A stretch of 28,329 nucleotides of DNA from a bacterium (GTDB lineage Bacteria > Patescibacteriota > Minisyncoccia > Phycocordibacterales > Phycocordibacteraceae): positions 1 to 28,329 of the forward strand of contig JAJXVZ010000006.1 in NCBI GenBank assembly GCA_021781865.1. Direction: 5' to 3'. Under the pieces are notes generated by a model, which was given only the letters and a program-made list of their open reading frames with translations, had not been told where the DNA came from and ran no database searches. Positions within the stretch are counted from its first letter, which is position 1, and every line of letters begins with the position of its first letter. Of this stretch, positions 7,387-15,133 are shown piece by piece. Position numbers and translations under genes: made by a program.

Positions 7387-7920
7387 ATGAATGTTATAGC
7401 AATTTCAGGAAGTTTAAGAAAAGAGTCGCTCAATACTGTGTTACTGCGTGCTTTGCAGCTACTCGCGCCATCAGACATGCAAATCGAAATTGTAGAAATC
7501 GGTAATCTTCCTCTCTATAGTCAGGATACCGAAACCGCATTCCCTAAAGAAGTGCGAGCACTCAAAGAAAAAATTGAAGCGGCCGATGGTATTATTATGG
7601 CAACACCGGAATATAATCGTTCTATTCCCGGTGTATTGAAGAATGCGATCGACTGGATCAGTCGTCCATATGGAGAAAATTCTTTCGCAGGGAAGCCGAC
7701 TTTGATTGCAGGTGTCTCACTTGGAAAGATTGGTACTGCTGTTGCACAGAGTCACTTGCGACAAATCATGCTTCATCTTAATGCCGATGTTATCGGCCAG
7801 CCGGAACTCTATCTCGGACCGGCACAGGAAATTTTTGACGCAGATGGAAATATCAATAACGAATCTACTAAGGAGTTACTCGTGAAGGCACTCGGGATTC
7901 TTTTTGACCGTGCGTCATAA
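7387..7920 (+). CDS. NADPH-dependent FMN reductase family flavoprotein
   Basis: 177-residue flavodoxin-fold protein. The N-terminal strand and phosphate loop VIAISGSLRKESLN (3-16), the ADGIIMATPEYNRSIPGVLKNAIDW segment (about 69-93) and the later FAGKPTLIAGVSLGKIGT segment are typical of NAD(P)H:FMN or quinone reductases such as ArsH/ChrR/azoreductase relatives. It likely reduces FMN, quinones or xenobiotics with NAD(P)H; the true substrate cannot be told from sequence. It stands alone on the plus strand, divergent from infC and convergent with the DedA gene. The ATG is immediately preceded by -10-like boxes and has no Shine-Dalgarno sequence. Confidence 0.85.
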   Translation: MNVIAISGSLRKESLNTVLLRALQLLAPSDMQIEIVEIGNLPLYSQDTETAFPKEVRALKEKIEAADGIIMATPEYNRSIPGVLKNAIDWISRPYGENSFAGKPTLIAGVSLGKIGTAVAQSHLRQIMLHLNADVIGQPELYLGPAQEIFDADGNINNESTKELLVKALGILFDRAS

Positions 7921-7992
7921 TAATGCGACGGAATATAAGCGAATAATAAATTCCAGACCTTTTGATCCACTTTCGTTAGTGGTTAGATTGTG

Positions 7993-8006
7993 TGCGGATA
8001 TCCGCA
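7993..8006. repeat. 14-bp palindrome between convergent genes
   Basis: TGCGGATATCCGCA is a perfect palindrome eight bases from the DedA stop codon, between the convergent FMN reductase and DedA genes. It may be part of a bidirectional terminator, but the short loop and missing T-tract leave this open. Confidence 0.35.
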
Positions 8007-8013
8007 TCGATAC

Positions 8014-8595
8014 TCAAGACGCTTTTTTCGCTCGATATGCTGCGAGATTATGCCGGGCAATAAGGAAGAGTGTGAGGAGAAAGACACATGCGATTCCCCA
8101 GCGTACGGGGCTGATCCAATGGGACGTAAAATCACCGAACCAATAAGAGGCGGAAAAGAGAAGTGTCGTCCAGATTGACGTTGCGGCAATTGCCGTTACC
8201 ACAAAGGTTGAGAGTGGTGATCGAAAGAACCCACTTGCTGTATAAGTTGGAAGCCGTAAGCCCGGTATGAATCGAGCCATAAATATAGTAAGTACGTAAC
8301 GAGTTTCGAGCCAAGCGCGGAAAGGGGCGAGCAAATCATGATCAATATAACGTTTAAGACGAGATGAAGTGCTTGCGAGCCAACCGAGAAGGTAAAAACC
8401 AATGTCACCAAATACAATGCCTGCATAGAGTGAGAAAAGAGCGATGGGAACCCCGATACTATGACTAGCCGCGAGCAACCCAACGACAACTGTTGTCGGA
8501 TCTTCCAGGATGAAGGTGCAGAAGATGATAGCAAGTGAAAGGAGCGCCGTGCTACTAATCGAACCATCAATAAGGTGGAAGAGAAATTGGAACAT
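8014..8595 (-). CDS. DedA/VTT-family membrane protein
   Basis: 193-residue integral membrane protein with about five hydrophobic segments. DedA hallmarks are an acidic ED pair at 31-32 (FCTFILEDPTTVV), GDIGFYLLGW (63-72) and FMARFIPGLRLPTY (105-118), which contains the conserved FxxRFxPGxR signature. The family is implicated in flipping undecaprenyl phosphate and phospholipids and in membrane homeostasis. AAAGGA lies 5 bp before the ATG, one of very few Shine-Dalgarno-like sequences here. A TAAAAT -10 box is just upstream. The gene is divergent from VKOR; the 76-bp gap holds both promoters. Confidence 0.87.
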   Translation of the reverse strand: MFQFLFHLIDGSISSTALLSLAIIFCTFILEDPTTVVVGLLAASHSIGVPIALFSLYAGIVFGDIGFYLLGWLASTSSRLKRYIDHDLLAPFRAWLETRYVLTIFMARFIPGLRLPTYTASGFFRSPLSTFVVTAIAATSIWTTLLFSASYWFGDFTSHWISPVRWGIACVFLLTLFLIARHNLAAYRAKKAS

Positions 8596-8630
8596 GCGGA
8601 TCCTTTATTTTAACAGATTTCCGTAGGGAA

Positions 8631-8664
8631 ACCTGTTTGCGCACAGGTGGAAGACGTGTATTCT
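8631..8664 (+). promoter_or_regulatory. VKOR operon promoter with inverted repeat around the -35
   Basis: TTGCGC (8637-8642), a 16-bp spacer, then TATTCT (8659-8664), 7 bp before the ATG at 8672, which predicts a leaderless transcript. The -35 hexamer is exactly flanked by ACCTGT (8631-8636) and ACAGGT (8643-8648), a perfect 6-6-6 inverted repeat that could be an operator. Confidence 0.5.
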
Positions 8665-8671
8665 AGATAAT

Positions 8672-9178
8672 ATGATGAAACGTGCAAGTGTCATAGGTAT
8701 CCTACTCCTATCCTTTTTTGGGCTTGTGGACTCTATGTATATTACCCAACACGAAGTAAATGGCACGCCGCTTCTATGTAGTAATATCCAAAATTTGAAT
8801 GGATGCAATGTTGTTGCAACAAGCCCGTATTCACATTTCCTCGGTATACCACTCTCTGAATTCGGAGTTTTATTTTATAGCATCATTTTTGTTCTCGCTG
8901 CTCTTGAGATCGTCATCTTTGACAAACTCTTACGACGCATACTTCAAGTCATGTCCTTTATTGGAGTTTTTGCATCACTTTACTTCACCCTTATTCAGAT
9001 ATTTCTCATTCGCGCATTCTGCATATACTGTCTTGCGTCAGCTTTCATCACAATTCTTATTCTCATTCTCGCAAGTTTAATTGAGCCTTTTAAGAAGCAA
9101 GGGGACCTCGCATCACCCACTATAGGTACACCGTCTCAGCAGTCTCCGCCACACTTTTCGATGCCGCCTACGGCATAG
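8672..9178 (+). CDS. Vitamin K epoxide reductase (VKOR) family membrane protein
   Basis: 168-residue four-helix membrane protein of the VKOR family. In bacteria it reoxidises a DsbA-like partner by passing electrons to quinone, so it drives disulfide formation outside the membrane. All four functional cysteines are visible: the loop pair C36 and C45 and the active-site C117-I-Y-C120 in the last helices. SPYSHFLGIPLSEFGVLFY (51-69) is the family segment. There is no fused thioredoxin domain, so a separate partner is needed and none is in the window. The C-terminal tail after about 140 is polar (SPTIGTPSQQSPP). ATG at 8672 (or the adjacent one at 8675) follows the -10 box directly. Nine bases separate it from the next gene. 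Confidence 0.9.
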   Translation: MMKRASVIGILLLSFFGLVDSMYITQHEVNGTPLLCSNIQNLNGCNVVATSPYSHFLGIPLSEFGVLFYSIIFVLAALEIVIFDKLLRRILQVMSFIGVFASLYFTLIQIFLIRAFCIYCLASAFITILILILASLIEPFKKQGDLASPTIGTPSQQSPPHFSMPPTA

Positions 9179-9187
9179 TAAATCGGC

Positions 9188-10351
9188 ATGTGCCGCACAC
9201 TCTTCGCTGTACTCATATTTCTCACTTTTCCGATGAGTGTACTTGCGGCGCATCCGCCCGCAACTTTTTCAATTGGACAGTCACTCCTTACGACGACTCC
9301 GTCACCAGGGAATGCATATGTCGCTGGTGCTTCTGTAGTACTCGTCGCACCAGTTACTGGAGACTTCTCAGCTGCGGGTGGCTCTATTACCACCGCGGCA
9401 TCAGTCACGGGTGATGATCTTCTTATTGGTGGCTCGATATACTCACGTGCTCCCGTAGGCGGTAGTTTTAGAGCTGCCGGAGGAAGTATCACCATCGATA
9501 AGCCAGTCCAGGGCGATATTGTTGCCTTTGGTTATGCAGTACATGATGCGGGCCGTGCGAGCGGAAGTGTATTCATCGTTGCTGCAAATACTGATTTAAC
9601 AAATGGCGCCTCAGGTCCAGTCATTATTTATGGCAACAACGTTTTTCTTTCAGGGAATTTCTCAGGTAACGTAAATGTATCTGCAAGTGGTCGTGTCGCA
9701 TTTGCAGCGGGTACCACAATACAGGGAACCTTCTCATACGAAGCACCTGAACTGGCTAATATACCAAAATCCGTAATGATAGCTGGTGGTATCAAATACA
9801 CGAACGCTTCGTATCTTCCTGATGTTGGTACATCACGAATTCTTGCGTTAGTGAGTGTAGGATTTTTCGTTTTCGCGCGCATTCTCGGAGCGCTTCTCCT
9901 CACAGGTCTCCTTGCAGGTCTTTTCCCGAAGCTTGCGGAAATGGTGGTCGACCGTGTATATACGGGTCGATTACGTGACATGTTACTAGCCACACTTCTT
10001 GGTTTTGCGGTATTTGCCGTCACGCCGATCCTATGCATAATGCTTACTTTGACATTTGTGGGTATTGGTCTAGCTTTGCTGCTGTTCATTACATATATAT
10101 TTCTTGTGTTCCTCGCATTTTTGTATGCTGGAATTCTACTCGGTGGCGCTTTCGCGCGTCGTTACATGCGACGAGAAACGATACTTTGGCAGGATGGCAT
10201 GCTCGGTATGTTTATACTCTCACTCATTGCGCTTGTGCCAGTGATTGGGCTTCTTGCGGCGTTCATTCTTACTGCTTTTTCAGCAGGTACGCTTTTGCAA
10301 ATATTTTTCTACTTCGCCTTCCCCCACAAAGAGGTATCACAAATATCATGA
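9188..10351 (+). CDS. Bactofilin-like beta-helix domain plus membrane domain protein
   Basis: 387-residue protein with a signal peptide (about 1-21, LFAVLIFLTFPMSVLAA). Residues about 35-190 form a repeating glycine/valine-rich pattern (PVTGDFSAAGGSITT, SVTGDDLLIGGSIYS, PVGGSFRAAGGSITI, PVQGDIVAFG) typical of a right-handed beta-helix as in polymer-forming bactofilin-like domains. The C-terminal half (about 215-380) holds four or five membrane helices. If the signal peptide is right, the beta-helix is outside the membrane, unlike cytosolic bactofilins. It may scaffold the envelope, but its role is unknown. It overlaps nth by four bases (ATGA) and follows VKOR by 9 bp, so it is in the same operon. 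Confidence 0.75.
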   Translation: MCRTLFAVLIFLTFPMSVLAAHPPATFSIGQSLLTTTPSPGNAYVAGASVVLVAPVTGDFSAAGGSITTAASVTGDDLLIGGSIYSRAPVGGSFRAAGGSITIDKPVQGDIVAFGYAVHDAGRASGSVFIVAANTDLTNGASGPVIIYGNNVFLSGNFSGNVNVSASGRVAFAAGTTIQGTFSYEAPELANIPKSVMIAGGIKYTNASYLPDVGTSRILALVSVGFFVFARILGALLLTGLLAGLFPKLAEMVVDRVYTGRLRDMLLATLLGFAVFAVTPILCIMLTLTFVGIGLALLLFITYIFLVFLAFLYAGILLGGAFARRYMRRETILWQDGMLGMFILSLIALVPVIGLLAAFILTAFSAGTLLQIFFYFAFPHKEVSQIS

Positions 10352-11007
10352 GTCGCGTTGGCCGTGCAATGCGAGCAAAGAAAATCGTTTCTTTTTTAAA
10401 AAGAACATACCAGGCACCTAAAAGTGAACTCACATATATGACGCCATTCCAGTTCGTCGTTGCAGTTATTCTTTCGGCACAATGTACTGATAAAGCAGTA
10501 AATAAACTTACGGCAACGCTCTTTAAAAAGTACACATTACTTAATGATTTTGTGAAAGTAAATCCAATGATTTTTACAAAAGAGATTTCCTCAATTCCAT
10601 TTTTTCGCAATAAGGCAAGGGCGATTATCGGTGCGGCAAAGGTGATAGAAACACAATACGGTGGAGTTGTGCCACGCACAGAAACTGATCTTATGCAATT
10701 ACCAGGCGTGGGGTATAAGACAGCGCACGTCATTCTCGGCGAACTCTACGATACTTGGGATGGCATCGCGACTGATACACATGTCAAACGTTTCGCCAAA
10801 CGCTTTGATCTCACTAGTGCAAATGACCCAACAAAAATTTCGAAAGATCTAGAAGCGCTTATCCCGAAGAAGGATTGGAAATATGTAAATAACGGTCTTG
10901 TCCTGTACGGTCGCTATACCTGCCCAGCTCGCCCACACAACTGCAGGGTGCACCCACTCACTAAACTTTGGCCGCCCGCCGCACTTCGTTGGCCGAAGTC
11001 GAGATAG
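10348..11007 (+). CDS. nth: Endonuclease III with incomplete iron-sulfur site
   Basis: 219-residue HhH-GPD DNA glycosylase/AP lyase that removes oxidised pyrimidines. Visible features are LSAQCTDKAVN (42-52), the helix-hairpin-helix LPGVGYKTA with catalytic K124, and TDTHVKRF with catalytic D143. The C-terminal [4Fe-4S] loop normally reads C-X6-C-X2-C-X5-C. Here C192 and C199 are kept, but the third position is H202 and the fourth is tryptophan (VHPLTKLW), so the cluster is probably absent. The start overlaps the previous gene by ATGA and gives a normal length; the same frame is open further upstream inside that gene, but that part is not Nth-like. The mutY-like gene follows after 10 bp, giving an oxidative base-repair pair. 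Confidence 0.92.
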   Translation: MSRVGRAMRAKKIVSFLKRTYQAPKSELTYMTPFQFVVAVILSAQCTDKAVNKLTATLFKKYTLLNDFVKVNPMIFTKEISSIPFFRNKARAIIGAAKVIETQYGGVVPRTETDLMQLPGVGYKTAHVILGELYDTWDGIATDTHVKRFAKRFDLTSANDPTKISKDLEALIPKKDWKYVNNGLVLYGRYTCPARPHNCRVHPLTKLWPPAALRWPKSR

Positions 11008-11017
11008 TTTTCTGTTT

Positions 11018-11839
11018 ATGGCTAATGACATAACAATCGCAAAATTTAGACCACTGGTGTGGCGTTATTATCGAGAATATGGACGACATGGTCTACCGTG
11101 GCGGCGCACTCGTGATCCGTATCGCATACTCATTTCGGAAGTGATGCTACAACAGACGCAAGTCGAACGGGTTATGTCATTCTATATAAAATTTATACAG
11201 AAATTTCCTACGCCACGCGAGCTTGCTGACGCGCCACTGTCTGAAGTCCTGAGGGTGTGGCAAGGACTCGGCTACAATCGCCGGGCGAAGATGCTGCAAG
11301 CAGCAGCGAGGGATATTCTCACACGGTACAACGGGAGACTCCCTAAGAGTACCATCGAACTAGAATCACTTCCCGGTGTCGGGCCGTACACTGCTCGCGC
11401 CGTTGCGGCGTTTGCTTATAACAAAGATGTTGTGGTTATCGAAACGAATATTCGCACCGTTATTTTCCATCACTTTTTTTCAAAACGTTCAGACGTCAAA
11501 GACATCGAGGTGTCCGAGGTACTGAAAAAAGTGCTTCCCAAAGGAAGATCACGGGAGTGGCACAGTGCGCTTATGGATTATGGCGCGTATTTGAAACGTT
11601 CCGGTATATCGCTTAACGCGCGGAGTGAGAAATACGTGAAGCAGTCGAAATTTTTCGGATCTCTCCGCGAAGCAAGAGGTGCTCTCTTGCGTGAACTGGT
11701 CCAGGGAGTCGCTTCGCACGCACGTCTTATGGGATTGCTCAAAGTTTCACGTCGTGCGCAACTGCGCACAGCACTTAGAGCCCTTCTGACAGAAGGACTC
11801 GTGAAGAAAGTTGACGGATGCTACGCATTGGCGGATTAA
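11018..11839 (+). CDS. mutY: MutY-like A/G adenine glycosylase without iron-sulfur cluster
   Basis: 273-residue HhH-GPD protein. LPWRRTRDPYRILISEVMLQ then QTQV (26-48) is the MutY signature, with the catalytic acid at E41. LPGVGPYTARAVAAFAY (118-134) is the hairpin. The second catalytic aspartate, usually in DGNV, is replaced by glutamate (IETNIRTV, E142). None of the four cluster cysteines is present; the segment reads DYGAYLKRSGISLNARSEKY, and the only cysteine is C268. The C-terminal NUDIX-like 8-oxoG reader is missing, replaced by about 50 residues resembling a small winged helix. Substrate range may differ from classic MutY. ATG at 11018 fits the family start. The last 65 bp overlap the end of the opposing MFS gene. 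Confidence 0.85.
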   Translation: MANDITIAKFRPLVWRYYREYGRHGLPWRRTRDPYRILISEVMLQQTQVERVMSFYIKFIQKFPTPRELADAPLSEVLRVWQGLGYNRRAKMLQAAARDILTRYNGRLPKSTIELESLPGVGPYTARAVAAFAYNKDVVVIETNIRTVIFHHFFSKRSDVKDIEVSEVLKKVLPKGRSREWHSALMDYGAYLKRSGISLNARSEKYVKQSKFFGSLREARGALLRELVQGVASHARLMGLLKVSRRAQLRTALRALLTEGLVKKVDGCYALAD

Positions 11840-12986
11840 AATCTTTTATCAATAAGGTTACGACTACGCCCATGATGCCAACAAATCCACCCGTGACAGC
11901 GAAAAGTATCTGATAATTACCAAACAGAAGAATAAGGCTGCCGATGATTGGTCCGATAGTATCGGCGAGTGGCCAAACACCGCGAAATATATTTACCGAA
12001 TTTATGTCTCGTTCTGTAACGCGGCGAAAGAAGTGTCCCTCATTCATACTTTCAATAAGTGCGGCACCAATGCGAGAGCTGATAAGAATACAAAGAATGA
12101 GGAATATTGGTGAGGTAGAAGTAAGTAGGCTGACCGACGCGAGCGCCATACCTGCAATCAAGAAGCCGGTAATCATAAGCTCCTTATCACCAAGGATTCG
12201 ATCGGCAATCCATCCAGCAGGGTACTCAATGAGAACGTAGGGAATAAGCATGACCGAGAATGTCCAGCCAAGGTTTGACCATGGGATGCCAAGTACGTTA
12301 TGAAGATATATAGGAATATACAGTGGCGCCCAGACGTAAAAGAGATAAAGGATTAGATGTCCTAGGGTAACCGCCGCGAGATCACGGTCATGCATGATAC
12401 AGACAAGTGCATCGCGCATGGTAGAGGTCGCGACAGGCGCACCGTGTGGAAGACGCCGAATTGCGAAGAGGGCAATGAAAGGTACCAGAGCGGCTGCGGC
12501 AGCGAGAAATACGCGACCATATGCATCGGAATTCATGAGAAGCACACCTACGAAAAGCGGTGCGACAATTGAAGCGACATTCCATGCGGTGAGGAAAATT
12601 GTACGTACTCGTCCGGTGGTACTTTCTTCGGCGACTGTTGCTTCGAGGAGCAGATCGAGTTCATAAGAAAGTAGCGGTTGGATCGAGATGGCCAAAGCTA
12701 TAAGGATGGAAATCGCGAATGTGCCTGGCGCGATTGCGAGAGCAAGAAGCACAAGCATTTCTGCAACCGCGAATATCAGTGCAAGTTTTTGTGCGCCGTA
12801 TCTTGCAACAAGTTTCGGTAGGAACGGAAAAGAGATAAGCGCGAAAATTGCACCACCCGCAATGACGAGACCTGTATATGCTGGTGGCATGAAGGATGCC
12901 AGATACGAAAGTGGAATGTAGGCGATAAGCGACGAACATAGCGAAAAGAAGAAATTTCCAGTGGAAAGAGTAACTCGTGGGTGCAT
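11775..12986 (-). CDS. Major facilitator superfamily transporter
   Basis: 403-residue polytopic membrane protein with about 12 hydrophobic helices and an MFS-like layout: short basic loops such as PKLVARYGAQKLAL between helices 2 and 3, and PAGWIADRILGDKELMITG in the matching place of the second half. The substrate cannot be inferred. I chose ATG at 12986 (MHPRVTLSTGNFFFSL); the frame is open to 13112, but that upstream part has no transporter character and contains two inverted repeats. Another ATG lies at 13004. The 3' end overlaps the mutY-like gene by 65 bp. It may be expressed from its own -10 box or as the last gene after RNase J. Confidence 0.85.
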   Translation of the reverse strand: MHPRVTLSTGNFFFSLCSSLIAYIPLSYLASFMPPAYTGLVIAGGAIFALISFPFLPKLVARYGAQKLALIFAVAEMLVLLALAIAPGTFAISILIALAISIQPLLSYELDLLLEATVAEESTTGRVRTIFLTAWNVASIVAPLFVGVLLMNSDAYGRVFLAAAAALVPFIALFAIRRLPHGAPVATSTMRDALVCIMHDRDLAAVTLGHLILYLFYVWAPLYIPIYLHNVLGIPWSNLGWTFSVMLIPYVLIEYPAGWIADRILGDKELMITGFLIAGMALASVSLLTSTSPIFLILCILISSRIGAALIESMNEGHFFRRVTERDINSVNIFRGVWPLADTIGPIIGSLILLFGNYQILFAVTGGFVGIMGVVVTLLIKDFNPPMRSIRQLSSRVLLSEGL

Positions 12987-13000
12987 TGCCCACGAGCATA
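12974..13000 (-). promoter_or_regulatory. -10 box and inverted repeat at the MFS start
   Basis: On the minus strand TATGCT (13000-12995) lies 8 bp before the ATG (12986), giving a leader of 0-2 nt. A perfect 8-bp inverted repeat, CTCGTGGG (12974-12981) and CCCACGAG (12989-12996), overlaps this box and has the start codon in its 7-nt centre. Confidence 0.4.
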
Positions 13001-13053
13001 CCATGTGTAGGTTAGGATTGGATACGACTAACCCCACATCTATAGACAAGGGT

Positions 13054-13074
13054 AGCCGAATGACCCATTCGGCT
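13054..13074 (-). terminator. Hairpin downstream of RNase J
   Basis: AGCCGAATG (13054-13062) pairs with CATTCGGCT (13066-13074) around a 3-nt loop, about 100 bp after the RNase J stop and before the MFS start. It is a tight 9-bp hairpin without a T-tract; it may end or stabilise the RNase J message. Confidence 0.4.
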
Positions 13075-13172
13075 TGGGTGAGACGAGCCAAAAGCGGTAA
13101 TCTAGTTTCCAATTTCTCAGAAACACGTAGACCATTGGTATTCCAGCTACGTAATAGCGATATTAATTTTAA

Positions 13173-15068
13173 TTACATCCCGATTAATACCGGGATCACC
13201 ATTGGCGCCTTGTTGGTTCGTGTGAAGAGAAATCCAGCTATCACATCAGTCAGGTTATTCTTTACATAGTCGAGGTCGATAGGATTCATGTTGTGTGTAG
13301 AATCTTCAATAGTCTTTTTGATAAGGACTCGTGCCTCGTTCAGCAGATTCTGTGATTCACGAAGATAGATGAAGCCGCGGCTGATGATATCTGGTGATTT
13401 GCGCAGTTTGCCGGTTTTTAGATTTACACTTGCGATGATGACAAACATACCATCCTTCGCGAGTGATTGACGATCACGAATAACGACTTCTTGTATATCA
13501 CCAATCATGAAACCGTCCACAACAAGCGGTGCCGACGGCACTTTCTGTTTATGCACAAGCACCTCTTTCCCGTCAATGATGTCAATGACGGTTCCGTTAT
13601 CTGGGATAACGATGTTTGCTTTAGGGAAACCTGCTTGTTCGACCGCTTTCGCATGACAGGTAGTCATTGAACGGTACCCGTACCCTGGCATGAAGAATTT
13701 TGCTTTTACCTGTTGGTTGATCCAAACAAGTTCACCCGAATTACCGTGGCCAGTCGAGTGAACATCGCTCGATCGGTAATGAATGATCGTAACATTGTTG
13801 CGGTAAAGATTATCCTTAAGTTTTTGCACCGAGATCTCATTACCTGGAATGACAGACGACGAGAGTACAACAGTGTCGCGTTCGTTGAATGTGATGTATT
13901 TGTGTTGTTTGGTCGCGATGCGCATCAGCGCAGCGAATTCTTCACCTTGCGCGCCGGTTGCAAGCACAACGATTTTGTTTGGCGGATAATCACCCATTTC
14001 TTGGGCGGGAATGATCGTATTTTTGTCGACCGTTAGCAACCCGGCTTTTTGGGCGATCTCAATGTTGTTTTTTATCGAACGGCCTTCAGTGACAATCTTT
14101 TTTCCGTATCGTTCGGCGAACTGAATTATATTGATCATTCGTTCAAATTGCGAAGCAAAAGTTCCAATGATGAGACGGCTCTGCACGGTTTTGATAATAT
14201 CTTCAAGTGTTTGGAGCACGCGTTGCTCCGGAATAGAAAAGCCATCCTTCTCGGCGTTGGTTGAATCTGCAATAAAGAAAAGGTTATTTTCTTTCCCAAC
14301 CTCGCCCCACGTTTTCTGCTCCCGTTCCGAAGGAATACCGTCAACATGGTCGAGCTTAAGATCACCGGTAACGACAACGTTACCGTAAGGGGTTCGAATT
14401 GAAACGCCCATAGAATCGGGAATCGAGTGCGTGACTGGAAAGAACCTCACGCGTGTGTTGCCGATTGTAAGTTCGGAATTGATCTCGATTTCAACAATTG
14501 CTGGTTTGGGCACATCTGGATACTCTTCTTGTCGACGTTGAATCATAATGCTGGTCGCACGTCGTGTATAGATAGGCGGATTGCCGAAGCGCGGCAGCGT
14601 AAAGGGTATACCGCCGATATGATCAAGGTGACCGTGAGTGATGATGACGCCTTTTACACGCGAGGCGTTTTTCTCAAGGAATTTAGTGTTCGGGAGTGTG
14701 TAATCAACACCCGGAGCATCATCTTCAGCTTTAAAGTGAAAGCCGGCATCCATGACAATGATATCGCCGTTCACATCAATAGCTACCATATTACGGCCAA
14801 CTTCTTCAACGCCACCCAAGGGAACGATACGAACAACATTTTCTGACGGCTGTTCTGGATAATAGTCGGCTGTGCGACTGGGACGCGCGTGTGAGAGTGC
14901 AGTTGGTCGGCGCAGGATTCGCTGGATACGCCGTGAGGCGCCGCCAGGACGTGTTCCACTGCCGTGATTTGATGCTTGGCGGTTTCCTCCGCGGTTAAAA
15001 CGCCGCTGCGTAGTGCGAGTATGCGGTTCTGAACGTGGTGCGGGTGCGGGTGCGGGTGCGGGATTCAT
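13173..15068 (-). CDS. rnj: Ribonuclease J
   Basis: 631-residue beta-CASP RNase with 5'-3' exonuclease and endonuclease activity in mRNA decay and rRNA maturation. The catalytic core starts at VVRIVPLGGVEEVGRN (78-93) and has HGHLDH at 145-150, PVTHSIPDS, the metal-binding TGDLKLDH, FASQFERM of the beta-CASP domain and HSTGHGNSGE. The C-terminal dimerisation domain runs to the end. The first about 75 residues are an extra low-complexity, basic extension: four Pro-Ala repeats, then Arg/Gly-rich sequence, possibly for RNA or partner binding, as in other CPR RNase J proteins. It follows the solute-binding protein by 65 bp on the same strand. An RNase E gene is not in the window. Confidence 0.94.
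   Translation of the reverse strand: MNPAPAPAPAPRSEPHTRTTQRRFNRGGNRQASNHGSGTRPGGASRRIQRILRRPTALSHARPSRTADYYPEQPSENVVRIVPLGGVEEVGRNMVAIDVNGDIIVMDAGFHFKAEDDAPGVDYTLPNTKFLEKNASRVKGVIITHGHLDHIGGIPFTLPRFGNPPIYTRRATSIMIQRRQEEYPDVPKPAIVEIEINSELTIGNTRVRFFPVTHSIPDSMGVSIRTPYGNVVVTGDLKLDHVDGIPSEREQKTWGEVGKENNLFFIADSTNAEKDGFSIPEQRVLQTLEDIIKTVQSRLIIGTFASQFERMINIIQFAERYGKKIVTEGRSIKNNIEIAQKAGLLTVDKNTIIPAQEMGDYPPNKIVVLATGAQGEEFAALMRIATKQHKYITFNERDTVVLSSSVIPGNEISVQKLKDNLYRNNVTIIHYRSSDVHSTGHGNSGELVWINQQVKAKFFMPGYGYRSMTTCHAKAVEQAGFPKANIVIPDNGTVIDIIDGKEVLVHKQKVPSAPLVVDGFMIGDIQEVVIRDRQSLAKDGMFVIIASVNLKTGKLRKSPDIISRGFIYLRESQNLLNEARVLIKKTIEDSTHNMNPIDLDYVKNNLTDVIAGFLFTRTNKAPMVIPVLIGM
15039..15062 (-). repeat. Hexanucleotide tandem repeat at the RNase J N-terminus
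   Basis: Four exact copies of a 6-bp unit (CCCGCA on the coding strand) encode Pro-Ala x4 at residues 3-10 of RNase J. Copy-number change would alter the protein by two residues per unit without a frameshift. Confidence 0.85.
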
Positions 15069-15133
15069 AAAGATTGATTAGTTATTCGGGCTTGTAAAAT
15101 TAATAAAGTTAAAACCCGTACGAAAAAATAGGA

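Noticed and set aside
10898..11017. Open frame upstream of the mutY-like ATG, overlapping the end of nth and carrying cysteines
   Set aside because: A frameshift restoring the nth iron-sulfur site was considered; the alternative frame supplies only one more cysteine and no fourth, so the missing ligands are taken as real.
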